Positions 1 through 12,900 of a stretch of 64,000 nucleotides of DNA are shown here, piece after piece; within the stretch, counting starts at the first letter, position 1, and each line of letters starts with the position of its first letter. This DNA comes from Ophthalmolycus amberensis. Taxonomy: Eukaryota > Chordata > Actinopteri > Perciformes > Zoarcidae. The stretch is from NCBI GenBank assembly GCA_024529925.1, contig JAFEUB010001591.1, forward strand, positions 156,501 to 220,500, written 5' to 3'. The notes below the pieces were generated by a model. That model was not told where the DNA came from and did no database searches. It saw nothing but the letters and a program-made list of their open reading frames with translations. The position numbers and the translations under genes were made by a program.

Positions 1-34
1 TATATATATTTTTTATATATTCTGTGTGTGTGTG

Positions 35-74
<40 letters not shown>

Positions 75-75
75 C
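1..75. repeat. TA/TG microsatellite at window edge
   Basis: Alternating TA and TG tracts form a simple repeat at the left edge, inside the nsf intron that precedes the first exon visible here. Short reading frames across it are artefacts of the repeat. Confidence 0.9.
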
Positions 76-455
76 AATCCGGTTTCCCCAAATACTATTA
101 AAGTTGTCCAGTTCCAATCTGAAAGAGGAAGTCAACGTCTCCATCATAAATATATATTATGTATCACATTACCTCAACCTTAGGTACCTCTGTCTTAAGC
201 CATTGTCTGGTAATAGCTTTTTATACTCCTCATTAACATACCTAAATATATATTTGTCTCCAAACCTTGCAAGTCCTATGTTCATTTTCCCCAAATATAA
301 CACCTCAATGTAACCCTCAGTATCTTCTCCATACCTTTGGAGTTCATAGATTTGAAAGAACACGATGAATTCAAACCTCGTGTGGTTGAAGTGTTACAGT
401 TGGATGTCGCTGTGTTGACCGTCGTCTCCTTGATGGTTTCTTTCCTCACATTCAG
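76..455 (+). other. nsf intron, left part (no gene seen)
   Basis: AT-rich intron sequence ending in the acceptor at 451-455 (TTCAG). A 64-residue minus-strand frame at 169-363 is open, but another frame overlaps it on the plus strand and I recognise no family. I treat it as chance. Confidence 0.6.
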
Positions 456-525
456 ATCGGTTTGTTGCTGGGAAACAGTCAGGTGATTTTTGAGAAGTCC
501 GAGACCTCGTCCTTGACTCTGATAG
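456..525 (+). CDS. nsf: nsf exon, end of N domain
   Basis: A 70-base exon, short enough to be missed by an ORF scan. It reads IGLLLGNSQVIFEKSETSSL and continues TLI plus one base of Gly. This parallels human [24 protein letters not shown]. Acceptor CAG ends at 455; donor GTGAGT starts at 526. The closing phase (1) matches the next exon. Confidence 0.9.
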
Positions 526-3500
526 GTGAGTGTCAACAATACTCAGCAACTTTCAACAGTTAGACATATTGTGTGGTCTAACAGCCAGTGCAATTGCTGA
601 ACACAGCCGATAGAGCCGACGTGATTATACATGGAGAGCTTCTAAAATCACTGTTTTTAGAGCGATCCTCCACAAAACCACAAGGTGGCACACTTCACTC
701 ATTTTGCTTCTCCTTCCACACTGTGTCACAACATCAGTGGCCACCTGACGGCTGTTTATCTCCCTGTGATATAATCCGCTTGTATGATTATTGTGATCAT
801 TTATTTAACACGTCAGTCAAAAACAAAAATCTAAAATCTTAAACTTACCACAACCCGAAAGACAAAACAGACAGAAGTTGTTCAACGCACCGTATTCATT
901 TCAATGCAAACAATGTTTTTGGGACTCAAAACAACCCGGGTAACACACTGCTGTTTCCTGGGCAATAACTCAATATGATGATATGATGATATGATTTCAT
1001 TGAAAGACGAAAGATTGTGATGGAATCATACATCGAGATATTATGACACACAAGTACGTTGGCTAAATTGATTTAAACAAGCACATACTAAGTCAGATTT
1101 CTCCAAAAATCGGATAATTTTGCACTAAAGTTCATAATAAAATGAGAAAATAGTTAATTTGTCATATATTAAATTCAAACAGGAGACAAAAAAATAGGTT
1201 TATCCGTGTAGTTATTTCATGTAGACTATTTATTTATTGAATTGCCAGAAATTCTTCTGTAAATCCCCATAAAACTTAATGCTCTCCTCTTGAGCTCAAC
1301 TCGTAGTGTTTGTTTGTGTGTCTCCCCTCCAGGGAAAGCCAAGACCCGAGAGTCTCGCCAGTCCATCATCAGCCCAGACTGGAACTTTGAGAGGATGGGC
1401 ATCGGCGGCCTTGACAGGGAGTTTTCTGACATCTTCCGCAGAGCCTTCGCCTCACGAGTCTTCCCGGCAGACATCGTGGAGCAGATGGGTGAGTTAATCA
1501 CGTCTTTTATTTCACCTTTTCATTCTGTCTCGCTGTCAATCAAATGTATTCCCAAAAACACAATTATGTTTTCAGAAACACTGTTGTGTATCTTTCAGCA
1601 TTCATCTGGTGGAACAGATTAGTAAATAATCACTGTTTTCAGTTGATGTTTTCAGCTTGTGTTCAATCCTTAAATCAACATTTTGACAAACGAATAATTC
1701 CTTTTGAGGAATGAATCGCCGCCTGAATCAGAGAGAAACTCAGCGATCAGCTGACGAGACAGCGTGACTTAAAACCCCGACCGTGATCCCTGCACACACT
1801 CATTAATCGATCTTTGACAGCTGTCAGATTGACGACGTGTGACTCACTTTTTGCAAAGGCCATCAGATCTTTGTGACTTATGAACCCCCCCCCACACCAA
1901 TCCTATTCCTTGCTCCCAAACCTGTGAGTTTGACAACCACACACACATCACTTAAATGCCCACAGTGCTCCAGGGTCGTGTGGCGGCGTCCGGCGGCGTG
2001 CGAGCTGACCTTTTAGCCGGGGCGCCTGTGTGCCGGAGTCGGCCTTTGGCTGCAGCCAGCTGGCTGCCGTAATGAGATGCCGTGCCCCGATAGAGCGTCC
2101 AGCTAAAGGTAAAGCTGTAATTGGCAGGCGTGGGGAGCCGCCAGAGCAGGTGATGACAGTTCTTATTTATTTTTTTCTTTGCGTGGAGCAAAAGTCTGAA
2201 AGTTTCACCTTGTCTCCCCTTTGCTCCCAGAGAGGTGAAGCGGGACAGACAGATGCTTCAGCGCTTTCTCTCCCAAACACTACCACATGACCCCCCCCAC
2301 CCCTGTTCTCCCCCCCGCCCCCCACCTGTCATCCTTCAGCAGGCCCAAATGGCAGCTCAGATGGTTATCATGGGCCTCTCAATTAGTCTGGGCTAAATGT
2401 CATTAAGCAGGTGCAAAAGGCCATTAAAAGACCTACAGTGTGAACTAGAGAGCGTGCCGTCTCCACACTTGATCTTTACGGAGAAGGAATTAAACAAACT
2501 GGCCGCAGTAACACATTGAGCTGCTTCGTAATTAATTCATTAATACATTTTATGAAGTAAGTGCTTTTCAAAAAGTCAAAGACACTTTACAACGGGGATA
2601 ACATAGAGAGAAGAACTACAAATAGACAATATGAGGAGTTCATTTCAGTTTGAGAAAATTTTAAAACAGCAGTGAGGGATGACGCTGATTTGCTGTGTAT
2701 GAGTTCCTGCGCTGGGTTTCACCTCCATTCCTCCCTCCCTGGTTGTGTGTCTGTCTCCAGGCTGTAAGCATGTGAAGGGGATCCTGCTGTTCGGACCCCC
2801 GGGCTGCGGTAAAACCCTGATGGCGCGACAGATTGGCAAGATGCTGAACGCCCGCGAGCCCAAGATCGTCAACGGCCCCGAGATCCTCAACAAGTACGTG
2901 GGAGAGTCTGAGGCCAACATCAGGAAGCTGTTTGCAGACGCAGAGGACGAGCAGAAGAGGGTGAGGGGAGGAGGCGTTACGTCATATACTCGCATGCACA
3001 AGAGCTTTTACTTTTATCATAGTACATTAAAAACTGCATGAACTTTCTCAGGGACTAGGAACCTCTTGATGAACTCATTCCGTTTCAAACCGCACGGCCC
3101 AGAGTCTAAATCAAGTTTTGAGGACATTCTGACCCGCGAAAGAGGTCCTGGTCTGGGCTCGTACTTTCTGAAAGTACAGGAGATTTCAGGGTGAGGTTTG
3201 CAGGGACGACCGTCACTGATTAGTCAAACCGCTTCATTCTTAAAACAAGGAAGTACTCTCGATATGATTTTGGACGAGAGGAGAGCGTTTCTCTTTGTTT
3301 GAAGACATTAAAAGTAAAGTTAAGCTTCACTGTCAGCTTCCCAACTCATTTTATGAAAGAGAGTTATGTTCTAAAGGCACAAATATATATAACCATTGAA
3401 TACTCGATGAGTGATTTACGCTCGTAGTTTCATTTTCCTCCTCTGCTTTTCATTCATTACATCCAACTTCAGCATCGGTAAATACTTTGCAGCAGTAAAT

Positions 3501-4002
3501 TCAGTCGCAGTGAGACAAAACCTACATTTATTTCTTTTTCATCGTGTTCTTTAGATGTAACCGGCAGGCGCACTGAAGTGTGTTCAGCCTGCGACCATCA
3601 GCAGCTCAGGTCTTAAGACCGCATTGGAAGCATAGACAACAACGGGCAGAAGGAACATTTCAGTTTCTTGAAAAGTAGTCCTGGAACTAAAATAACCAGG
3701 AACTTGTTGGTGGAAACGCGTCTGAAGTGAGCTTTCAAAAGATGCAGAATTTAAACCACAGCAAAAATGAAAAGCTCACATGTTGGTGTTGATAAATGAG
3801 TCTGTTTTATTACAGCTTCCAGAGGCATCACTATACCTGCATTGCTTTAACTTTGCTGACCTTATTATCTACGCATCAGATAACAAGTCTGGCTCCACGA
3901 AACAGAGATAAGCATTTCATCTGTCGAAACAGAAAAAAAACCTAATTTCTCCAGGAGTGGAGAGATCTGCCCTTTAGCCAGGCATAGCTGTAATAACTCT
4001 GG

Positions 4003-4041
<39 letters not shown>

Positions 4042-6101
4042 GGGGGGGTTGTGCATTGAAACCCAGCAGTGATGGCTGGTTTGGATGGGGAGACACTAGC
4101 GTTGAGCCGCCTCACTCTTCACCACCTAATGAGGGGCTGGGCTGTCTTTGACCTCCTATTTAGACCTCCCTACACACACACACACACACACCATCCAGTG
4201 TGTAATAAGGACAGCTCCACACCTGCGTTAAATGCTACGGCTGAGACTGACGGGTCTGTAGATGGAGGGATAACCCCCCACCCTGCTGCTCTCTCTCTTT
4301 TTCTCCATCTGTCTCTCAGTTGAGGGTCAGTGTTGGTTTTCAGGTCAGGATGAAAAATGAAACATTGGCTGAGTCTTTGTCGTCTTTATGTCTCCGAAAG
4401 AATGCATTAGAGGAAAATATTGACATGAGTATGTTTGGAGAGACAGTTCATGGTTTCTTGTGTTTCTCTGTCTTCCGTGTGATTGATAACCAAACCTGGA
4501 AAATATCGTTTTATTCAAAAGCCTAAAATCATTTGAAATTCAGTGCATTTTGTGCTGAGACAGCGGTAATATTCACATGAATCTAAATCAGTGGATTTAC
4601 TGTAATTTAATAACTTCACAAGACCCTAATTATTTCAGTTGTAGCTCCACAATTCTCCAGTTTAATACATTAATTCCCAGACTCTCAAATCTTCTAAAAG
4701 TTTAGTTGTTTTTAGAAGAACATATTTTATTTATTTATTTTTTCTTTTATATATTTTCTATTGTATAATGTCTCCTGACATTCTTATTGTCGTGCACCGA
4801 AAGACAAAGTCCTTTTATGTGCAAACCTGCAACTTTCTGTTTCTGAAAATGTAAAATACTATTTCTTTAGAGAACAATTCATCAGAATTTCAGACCAAAC
4901 AACTATGATACATAAAGACGCTGGAAGAACCCATCCTGGAGGTTTAAGCAAAGACAGTGCATGCAAATATTGTGTTTTTATTTCCTGTTCACCCAGTAGC
5001 CTTTCTTTCTTTCTCTCATTTATTCCCCCCCCCCCCCCCTGCTGCACAGCTCGGTGCAAACAGCGGCGTTCACATCATCATATTCGACGAGATCGACGCG
5101 ATCTGTAAACAGCGCGGCAGCATGACCGGTAGCACGGGAGTCCACGACACCGTGGTCAACCAGCTGCTGTCCAAGATAGACGGAGTGGAGCAGCTCAACA
5201 ACATCCTGGTCATAGGTGCTCACACACTAACACACACAGAGACACACAGGCTCTCCCTGAACACCTGCACTCTTAACTCATCTCTCTCGTTCGACTATCT
5301 GTCCCATCTGTCCCGTCCCTCAGGTATGACCAACAGGCCCGACCTGATAGATGAGGCCTTGCTGAGGCCAGGAAGACTGGAGGTGAAGATGGAGATTGGT
5401 AAGAGGGTTTCACTCTGGTGTTACCGGTTTATCTCCGTAGACTGGAAAAGGAGTTAAAACCAGTGAATATTTAAAAGTAATGCAGTTAGTTGAGACCAGC
5501 AGCCCTGGTGAGGTAGTGTGCACGAGTTAAAGACGTAATCACTCTTTTTGTTGAAGCTTCGAGTCCCGTGTGTCCCCTCTCTTGCTTCCAGGGTTACCGG
5601 ATGAAAGAGGCCGCATCCAGATCCTCCACATCCACACGGCGAAGATGCGTCAGTACAAGCTGATGACCCCTGACGTGGACATCAAGGAGCTGGCAGCGGA
5701 GACGAAGAACTACAGCGGTGCCGAGCTGGAGGGCCTGGTCCGGGCTGCACAGTCCACTGCCATGAACCGACACATCAAGGTACTAATTACCGGTCCCTGT
5801 CCATTTACTCTCTCTGGTTGGAGAAGAGGACTTCTACGAGTAATGACAATCAATTACTACTTTAGTTCATAAAATATCAGCTGATGAGTCTTTAGCTGTT
5901 GGCGGTGGTTTCTGCACTTGACATCCACATTAAATAAATACAATCCTCTTGTATACATCTCTGCATTTATAAAATGCTTTAAGGTTGTTTTCTTTAAAGC
6001 ACCCACTGGATTAATGTTTATGTTGCTAGTTTAAGGTGCAGCCCACACACCTGACACGCATAGCACACACTGCTGTATAGTGCCAGTTTAAGTAGCCACC
6101 C

Positions 6102-6141
<40 letters not shown>

Positions 6142-6257
6142 ATATTTATATATGCCTTCACTTAAGTGTTTTATCAGGTGCATAGGCTTAAATCCACACA
6201 GCTCAGTTGGACACACAGATAAGGTGAAGTTCTCATCTGTTAAGCGTTCTGCCCCCC

Positions 6258-6290
<33 letters not shown>

Positions 6291-8701
6291 GCAGCAGTAG
6301 ATATTGGAGGGTGATGATAAATGACAGACAAGGGTCTTACACATGTCTGATGGCCGTGACGTTTCTCTTCACTCCTCTAAACACTTCTTCTTCCCTCCTC
6401 CTCCTCCTCTCGGTCTGACCTTTCTGCTCTGAGGGAGTACATTGTCTGCTGACACATTGTGCAATCTAAACGTGCAATACTTGGGTTTCATTAACTGGGG
6501 GCATGGAGTTCATCAGGGAATGAAAGCAGCTCATCATCTTGCTTGTCGTTCATCTCGTGTTGTTTGTTGCAGGCCACTAACACGGTGGAGGTAAACACCG
6601 AGACGGCAGAGAAGCTGCAGGTCAGCAGACTGGACTTCATGACGTCTCTGAATAACGACATCAAACCTGTAAGTTTGTCTCCATCTCTCTCCTGTGTCTC
6701 CTTCTGTTTCTATCAAATATGTTTTAGTGGAACATAAAGTGGAATACAGAACACATGACAGTAAAGCTAGGGTGGTGGATATTTTAGACAATTCTTTTGT
6801 TTTATTTGTTGAAATTGTCTTTACATCCCGACAGCAATAAAGAAATCTAAATCAGGTATTTGAGGCAGTTGCGTGATTGTAATGAGCCTGTCCAATCCTT
6901 TAATTTGGCCTGAATGACCTGCGAGATTTAGAGAATTTTGTAGCTAGTGCTGCTGCCTCCTTTCATTGTAAAAAAGTTGTCAACTCTGGGCTGGGTTTTT
7001 CAGTTGGATAACTTTTTAAAACTTACTATTAAAAACACACAAACCCTAGTTTCTCAAGATTACAAAACAGTTTATATTTTCTTTAACACTTGACACAACA
7101 CACTCAAACAAAAACGTCAACCTTAATCTCTCTCGCTCGCTCGCTCTCTCGCTCTCTCGCTCTCTTCCCATCCAGGCGTTTGGCACCAATCAGGAGGACT
7201 ACGCCAGCTACATCATGAACGGGATAATCCGGTGGGGCGACCCGGTGTCGGCGGTCCTGGAGGACGGGGAGCTGCTGGTGCAGCAGACGAAGAACAGCGA
7301 ACGCACACCGCTGGTGTCTGTGCTGCTGGAGGGTAGGACGCACACACACACGTCCACAGTCGGCATGCAACAGATGAACACAATAGAAACTGCAATATGT
7401 TTAGTGACTGACAAGAAATAGAAGTTTGTTTGTGTGACTACAAACGTCTGATTGGTGATTGATCCTCTCCCTCAGGTCCACCTAACAGTGGGAAAACAGC
7501 GCTGGCTGCTAAGATCTCGGAAGACTCCCAGTTCCCCTTCATCAAGATCTGCTCCCCCGACAAGATGATCGGACACTCGGAGATCGCCAAATGTCAAGCC
7601 ATCAAAAAGGTAAAACAAAAGTAGAAACTCTTGAAATATAAAACTGAAATTAAACATTGGCTGAAACTAAGAACCGTTGTGTTTTTGTCAGCTTAAAACG
7701 AGCTGTTTATATCTACATAGGGAGCAGGTCCTCTTCGCGGAGTCCGCCATGTTTCTACAGAAGCCCAGAACAGACAAACCAAACACGGACTCTAGAGAGA
7801 GACCTTCACCTTTTTACATTACTTGAAGGCACAGTAGTTAGCAGAGAGGTATTCAGTCGGTTGCAATCTTTAACCTCACCACTAGATGCCACTAAATCCT
7901 ACACACTGCTCCTTTAAGTACAGCTGAGGCTGATGGGAATGTAAATCCTACACGCTGGAACTTTTAAAGTTACAATCTCGAAGATCTCTGTTTCGGTCTC
8001 TTTAGCGGCACCTGAGCGGTAATTGCAGGTGTGTTTTTGGGTCTTGCTGCTTCTGTTACCTCATTTGACTTAACAGAACATTTATTTAAATGTGAATATT
8101 ACTTTAAATACTCAAACAGACTCTTTTTTTACATTGAAAACATTTACAAACACCATTTTGAAGTCCAAAACAACAGCTGTTTACTAATACCACTAAAGAA
8201 GTCCTTCTTTTTGGTGTTTTCAGGTCATGCACAAAGCTGTGTGCCTATTTCTGCTGACCTGAACCTGTTTTTGTACTTCTATTCCCTGTGATAGATATTT
8301 GAAGATGCCTACAAGTCCCAGCTGAGCTGTGTGGTTGTGGATGACATCGAACGTTTGTTGGGTAAGATTGACCGTCGCTGTAATACGGCAGCTGATGAGT
8401 AGAATGACATTTTTCAGATACATTTTCTTCATTTGGATGTGCATTAAATTGAATTTGCTAATAGAAAACGATCCCTCTCCTCAGACTACGTCCCCATTGG
8501 CCCTCGTTTCTCCAATCTGGTGTTACAAGCTCTGCTGGTGCTGCTGAAGAAACCTCCTCCAAAGGTACCAAACGCTTTGTCGTGGTATTTACTTGTAGTG
8601 TGCTCACTGTGCGGCTGCCAGTCCTTAGGTGGCAGAAAGAGGGCAGCAGATCTTGTGAGGAATTGTTGGAGGTCTCTGGCTGCGGCCGGCATGTGTGAGA
8701 G

Positions 8702-8737
<36 letters not shown>

Positions 8738-9590
8738 TGTATGCTTATTAACGAGTGTTTTGGTCCTGGCCCCGTTGTGCTCTCAGTGAATGGTGGTGGT
8801 AGGGACCCATTTCTCATAGTTCCTTTGGTTGTAGTGTGGGTCTGTTGTTGACGGGTTTGTGAATGAGAGCATAGCCCACTATATTGCTGCATGTGCATGA
8901 GAAGTGGCGCGGGGCCTGGCGCTGAATGCCTGGCTGCAGTGCTCCTCTGGGGTTGTAAAGCGCTGGGCCCAGCGGGGTGCCTGGGGCCGGGGGAGGCCAG
9001 GGGGACACGGAGGAGAAAGGGCTCTGTGAGAGAGCCAGGACCTGGCAGCGCCGCCGCCTGTGTGGCACCTCATCTGCATGCAGCATCGCAACCCCCCACG
9101 CCATGGGGGGGCAGCCGGCAGCCATAATCCCCCTGTCTACTCGCCACTCCTCTGCCTCTCCTCCTTCGTCTTCTTCTCCTGGTCCTTCTCCAACTTGTCG
9201 GCTTAGCGGAGCTACATTTCTTTCGCTTCTCTTCTTTCTCCTCCGCTGTTGTCTTCTGTTGTGCCGTGCTCTGTTCCGTTTGTCCTGTTATTTTCTGTTG
9301 CCTGTGCTCTTGTTGTGACTTAAAGCCCCCGTACACTGCCGAAACCTGGAGTCGCACCATCGTGAGAGAAATGTGGTGAAACGGCGTTTCCTAGATCTCA
9401 CCGTGAGACACCGGCCGATAAGAGCTTTGATCTTCCACCACGATATAGGTCGTTTCATATCTCGAGAACAATATACTTCACTATATATGTTCTCTGCTCA
9501 TTCCATAAATAATGAAGTAATGCAGAAAACATTTGGATAACATTGTCAGCATTTTTGAGTAAAGGAAAAACAAACGACACTATCACCAAA

Positions 9591-9626
<36 letters not shown>

Positions 9627-9896
9627 AAGTCCTCAGCTTGCACTAATGTCCACAATCCAAATGCTGGTAAGAGGAAAGCAGCTCAAGAATATGAACAAAT
9701 GAATAAAAAAATCAAGTCTGAGGTCTCGTCTGCTTCTCTTTCAGGGTCGTAAGCTGCTGATCATCGGCACCACAAGTCGTAGAGACGTCCTCAAGGAAAT
9801 GGAGATGTTGGATGTTTTCAGCACCACCATCCACATCCCCAACATCTCAAGAGGAGAGCAGCTGGTCGAGGCCCTGGAGGTACCAGACACACACAC

Positions 9897-9947
<51 letters not shown>

Positions 9948-12900
9948 GTTGACGTTTACTCTGTCAGCCAAGGTGTAAAATATGCTTTAATGTGCATTAC
10001 TTCTATGTGGACACACGCAGGCGAGGCCACATTGTTGGCTGATATTTGTTGTCCTGTTCCTAAACACATTTCCCAGTCAGAATGATGAACTCTCTCCTTT
10101 CTTCGTCTCGTCCCTGCAGCTGCTCGGCAGTTTTCAGGAAGTGGAGCGGGCGAGCATAGCTAAAGCTGTGAAGGGACAGAACCTGTGGATCGGCATAAAG
10201 AAGTTGCTCATGCTGATTGAAATGGCCGTGCAGGTGAGGAAGAGATACTTTTGGTTGCATTTGCGTTTGTAGTGATGTCAATCTGTCTGTCAACCACTTT
10301 GGCCCAGACTGAAATGTCTCAACAACTATTGGAAACATTTAAACAGATATTTAGGGTTTCCTAAAGATTGTTCCTGATACATTTGGTGATTCCCTCACTT
10401 TTCTTCTTGTGCCACTGTGATGTTAACCTTTTGTGGTTTTAAAGGGGACGTATCAAGCTAATTTTTAGGTTCATACTTTTATGTTGGATTTCTACTTCAA
10501 CATGTTTACATGCTTTAATGTTCAAAAAACACTTTATTTTTCTTGTACCGTCTGTCTGAAAAGCTCTGTTTTAGCGCCTGTCTCTTTAAGAAAAAGCCCA
10601 ATCTGCTCTGATTGGTCAGTGCTTTTCGCATCTGTGCTGCTGCCGTCTTCACAGCATCACTACTGCCGCTGACTCTCTGTCCGTGCGTGTCGACTAGTGA
10701 GTTCAACGTCACATTAATGACATCACAACCTCACAGAAGTGGTTTTAAAGGCACAGTTTCTGAACATGGGTTGTGTGCATTTCTCCGTGGAATGAGCATT
10801 TTGGTACCCTATAATCTTTGCTTTATATTTAAAAGAAGACATGGAAATCTTTCTAAAACCGTTCTACAATATGGAACCTTTAAGTGAAATGTGACAAGGG
10901 CTCATATAAGCTTACGAAAACACAAGAATTCTTAGTTTCAGGTGATTATACACTAACGAAAACACAGTTATGAATAATATATTCAATTCCTGCCAGTAAA
11001 TCCCTCGTAATCCTACACACTGAACCGTTTAATGTTTTGCGCATATTAGCCGATCTTAGCATGCTAAGCGAAGATGATGAACATTATACCTGCTAAACAG
11101 CATGTTAGCATTTTCATTGTTAGCCTGTTAGCGTGCTGACTTTAGCGTTGAGTTCAAAGCTCTGCAGTGCCTAAGAACAGCCTCACAGGTCTGCTAGCAT
11201 GGCTGCTGACTTTCATTCTTGTTTCTTTCCAACATCAAAAATATTCACATCGTTACTGGCTGGAAGATGTTCTTATGGGAAGTGTAGTGCTGGTGTAACT
11301 CCATGTGCACTGGTGATATTAAAAGATAGAACTGGGTGAAGGTAAAAGCAAAGCAGCCTTGTCTTTTTCAATTTCTTTTATTCTGAAACACAAATAGTCT
11401 GCCCGTCCCTCCTCTTCCTCGACACATCTGGCCGGCATTCTCACCAGTCAACAACCGTCTCCGTCACAAAAAACTGTCATCTATTAGCTGGAATGAAAAT
11501 AAACTGTGTGGCTTTCCTGATGATTTGTTGAGCAGGAGGATCCAGAACATCTCTAGTTCACAAACTACTCTCCAAACAGTTTGGATTCAATATGTTCAGA
11601 GTTGGAGAAACCTTTTCCAAAGTTACGTTCACATGTTCTGAATCAGAGGGAAGCGACTCATGAGAACAATCACGCACACCTCGTGGTTTTGGTGTACCTA
11701 CAATTTAGAGCAAAATCAATGAAGATCGGTCATCCAACACATACGGCAGGTTAAAACAAAAAACCTGCACATTAAACCCACCCAACTGTGGAAACGCAGA
11801 CCACCAACTCACAGCAGATTGTTGGCTTCCTTTCAACACGTCAGTCGTACGCATGGAGATGAGTCGAGGAGGTGAAAAGTCTACTCACCTTTTTTACAGT
11901 GTCTTTAGGGGTTTTGTGGTTTGGACTTTGAGTTTTTTACATTTTTTTTTAAGTCCCTGTTGACATTTGTGTAGTTATTTCTGTTTTGCCGTGAACCCAG
12001 ATGATTTACTCTTGAAGGGGCCCCGACCCTGTCAAAGCACCAGCGTAAAAATCAATGTGATTAGTTCTGTAAGAAGTCACGACCAGTCGTACATCAAGAC
12101 CCTGAGACGCAGTGTTCCTGGGAAGCTGAGGCGGGTTTACACCAACAGCATTTAACTTTTAAACCTGCGTAAGTCATAATTTAACTTTGTTCCATGTTGC
12201 ACCAAACTTAAACTAGCTTCAAATTAGGAATGATCAAATCTAAACCTAGATTAAATGGAATGCTGTTGCACCAAAACCGTAAACTCTAATTTTAAATGGG
12301 ATCCAGTATTAACTTTAAACTGACACTTGACACCAGTTGAGTTTCACGATGCTGATGCTGAATTTCTCTCAAGATTCGGCATCAAGAGAACTGTTGTGGA
12401 GCTGAATAGGAAGATCTTCTGTTTTGTTTTTTTGTTTTCCAAATAAGGGGAAATTAGGGCGTCCTTTACTGAAATTGTTTGTTAATTTTGCAACAAAGCT
12501 CTGCTTAATTCTAAATTGACTAATGTTTGCTGTAGTTTAGCTAAACTCTGATTAGAACTAATCTTGGATTAAATGAATCCTTGTTGGTGCAACACAGCCA
12601 AAGTGATTTGAATTGGACCGTAAGGACTGGTGGATTTTAGAAATTATTTACAGAATTCTAAGTAAATAAATTCTTTATTTTTGCTTAAAAGGAAGCTCCC
12701 TTTGGTTCAGATTTAACCTCAGTCCCGTGTCAGTGTAGGAACACGTCGCTCCAGAGGTGGCAGCTCTATTGCATGCATACTGCACCTTTAAACTCGGCAC
12801 AGGGCCAGCTCTCACGTGTCGTCGTCAGATTGAGGGTTAAGTTCGTGGTTTTGGTTTGGATACAAAGATGCTGTATGTGTTGATCTAACGCATATTATAA

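Larger units (their letters stand above)
5780..6572 (+). other. nsf intron with microsatellites
   Basis: A TG repeat (6104-6140) and a 23-base C run followed by AC repeats (6252-6289) lie in this intron. Nothing gene-like. Confidence 0.8.

Noticed and set aside
169..363. 64-residue minus-strand frame with protein-like composition
   Set aside because: No recognised family, overlapped by an open plus frame, in AT-rich intron DNA. Possibly an old element, but unsupported.
8458..8898. 146-residue minus-strand frame
   Set aside because: Antisense to an nsf exon and a GT microsatellite (Thr-His repeats).
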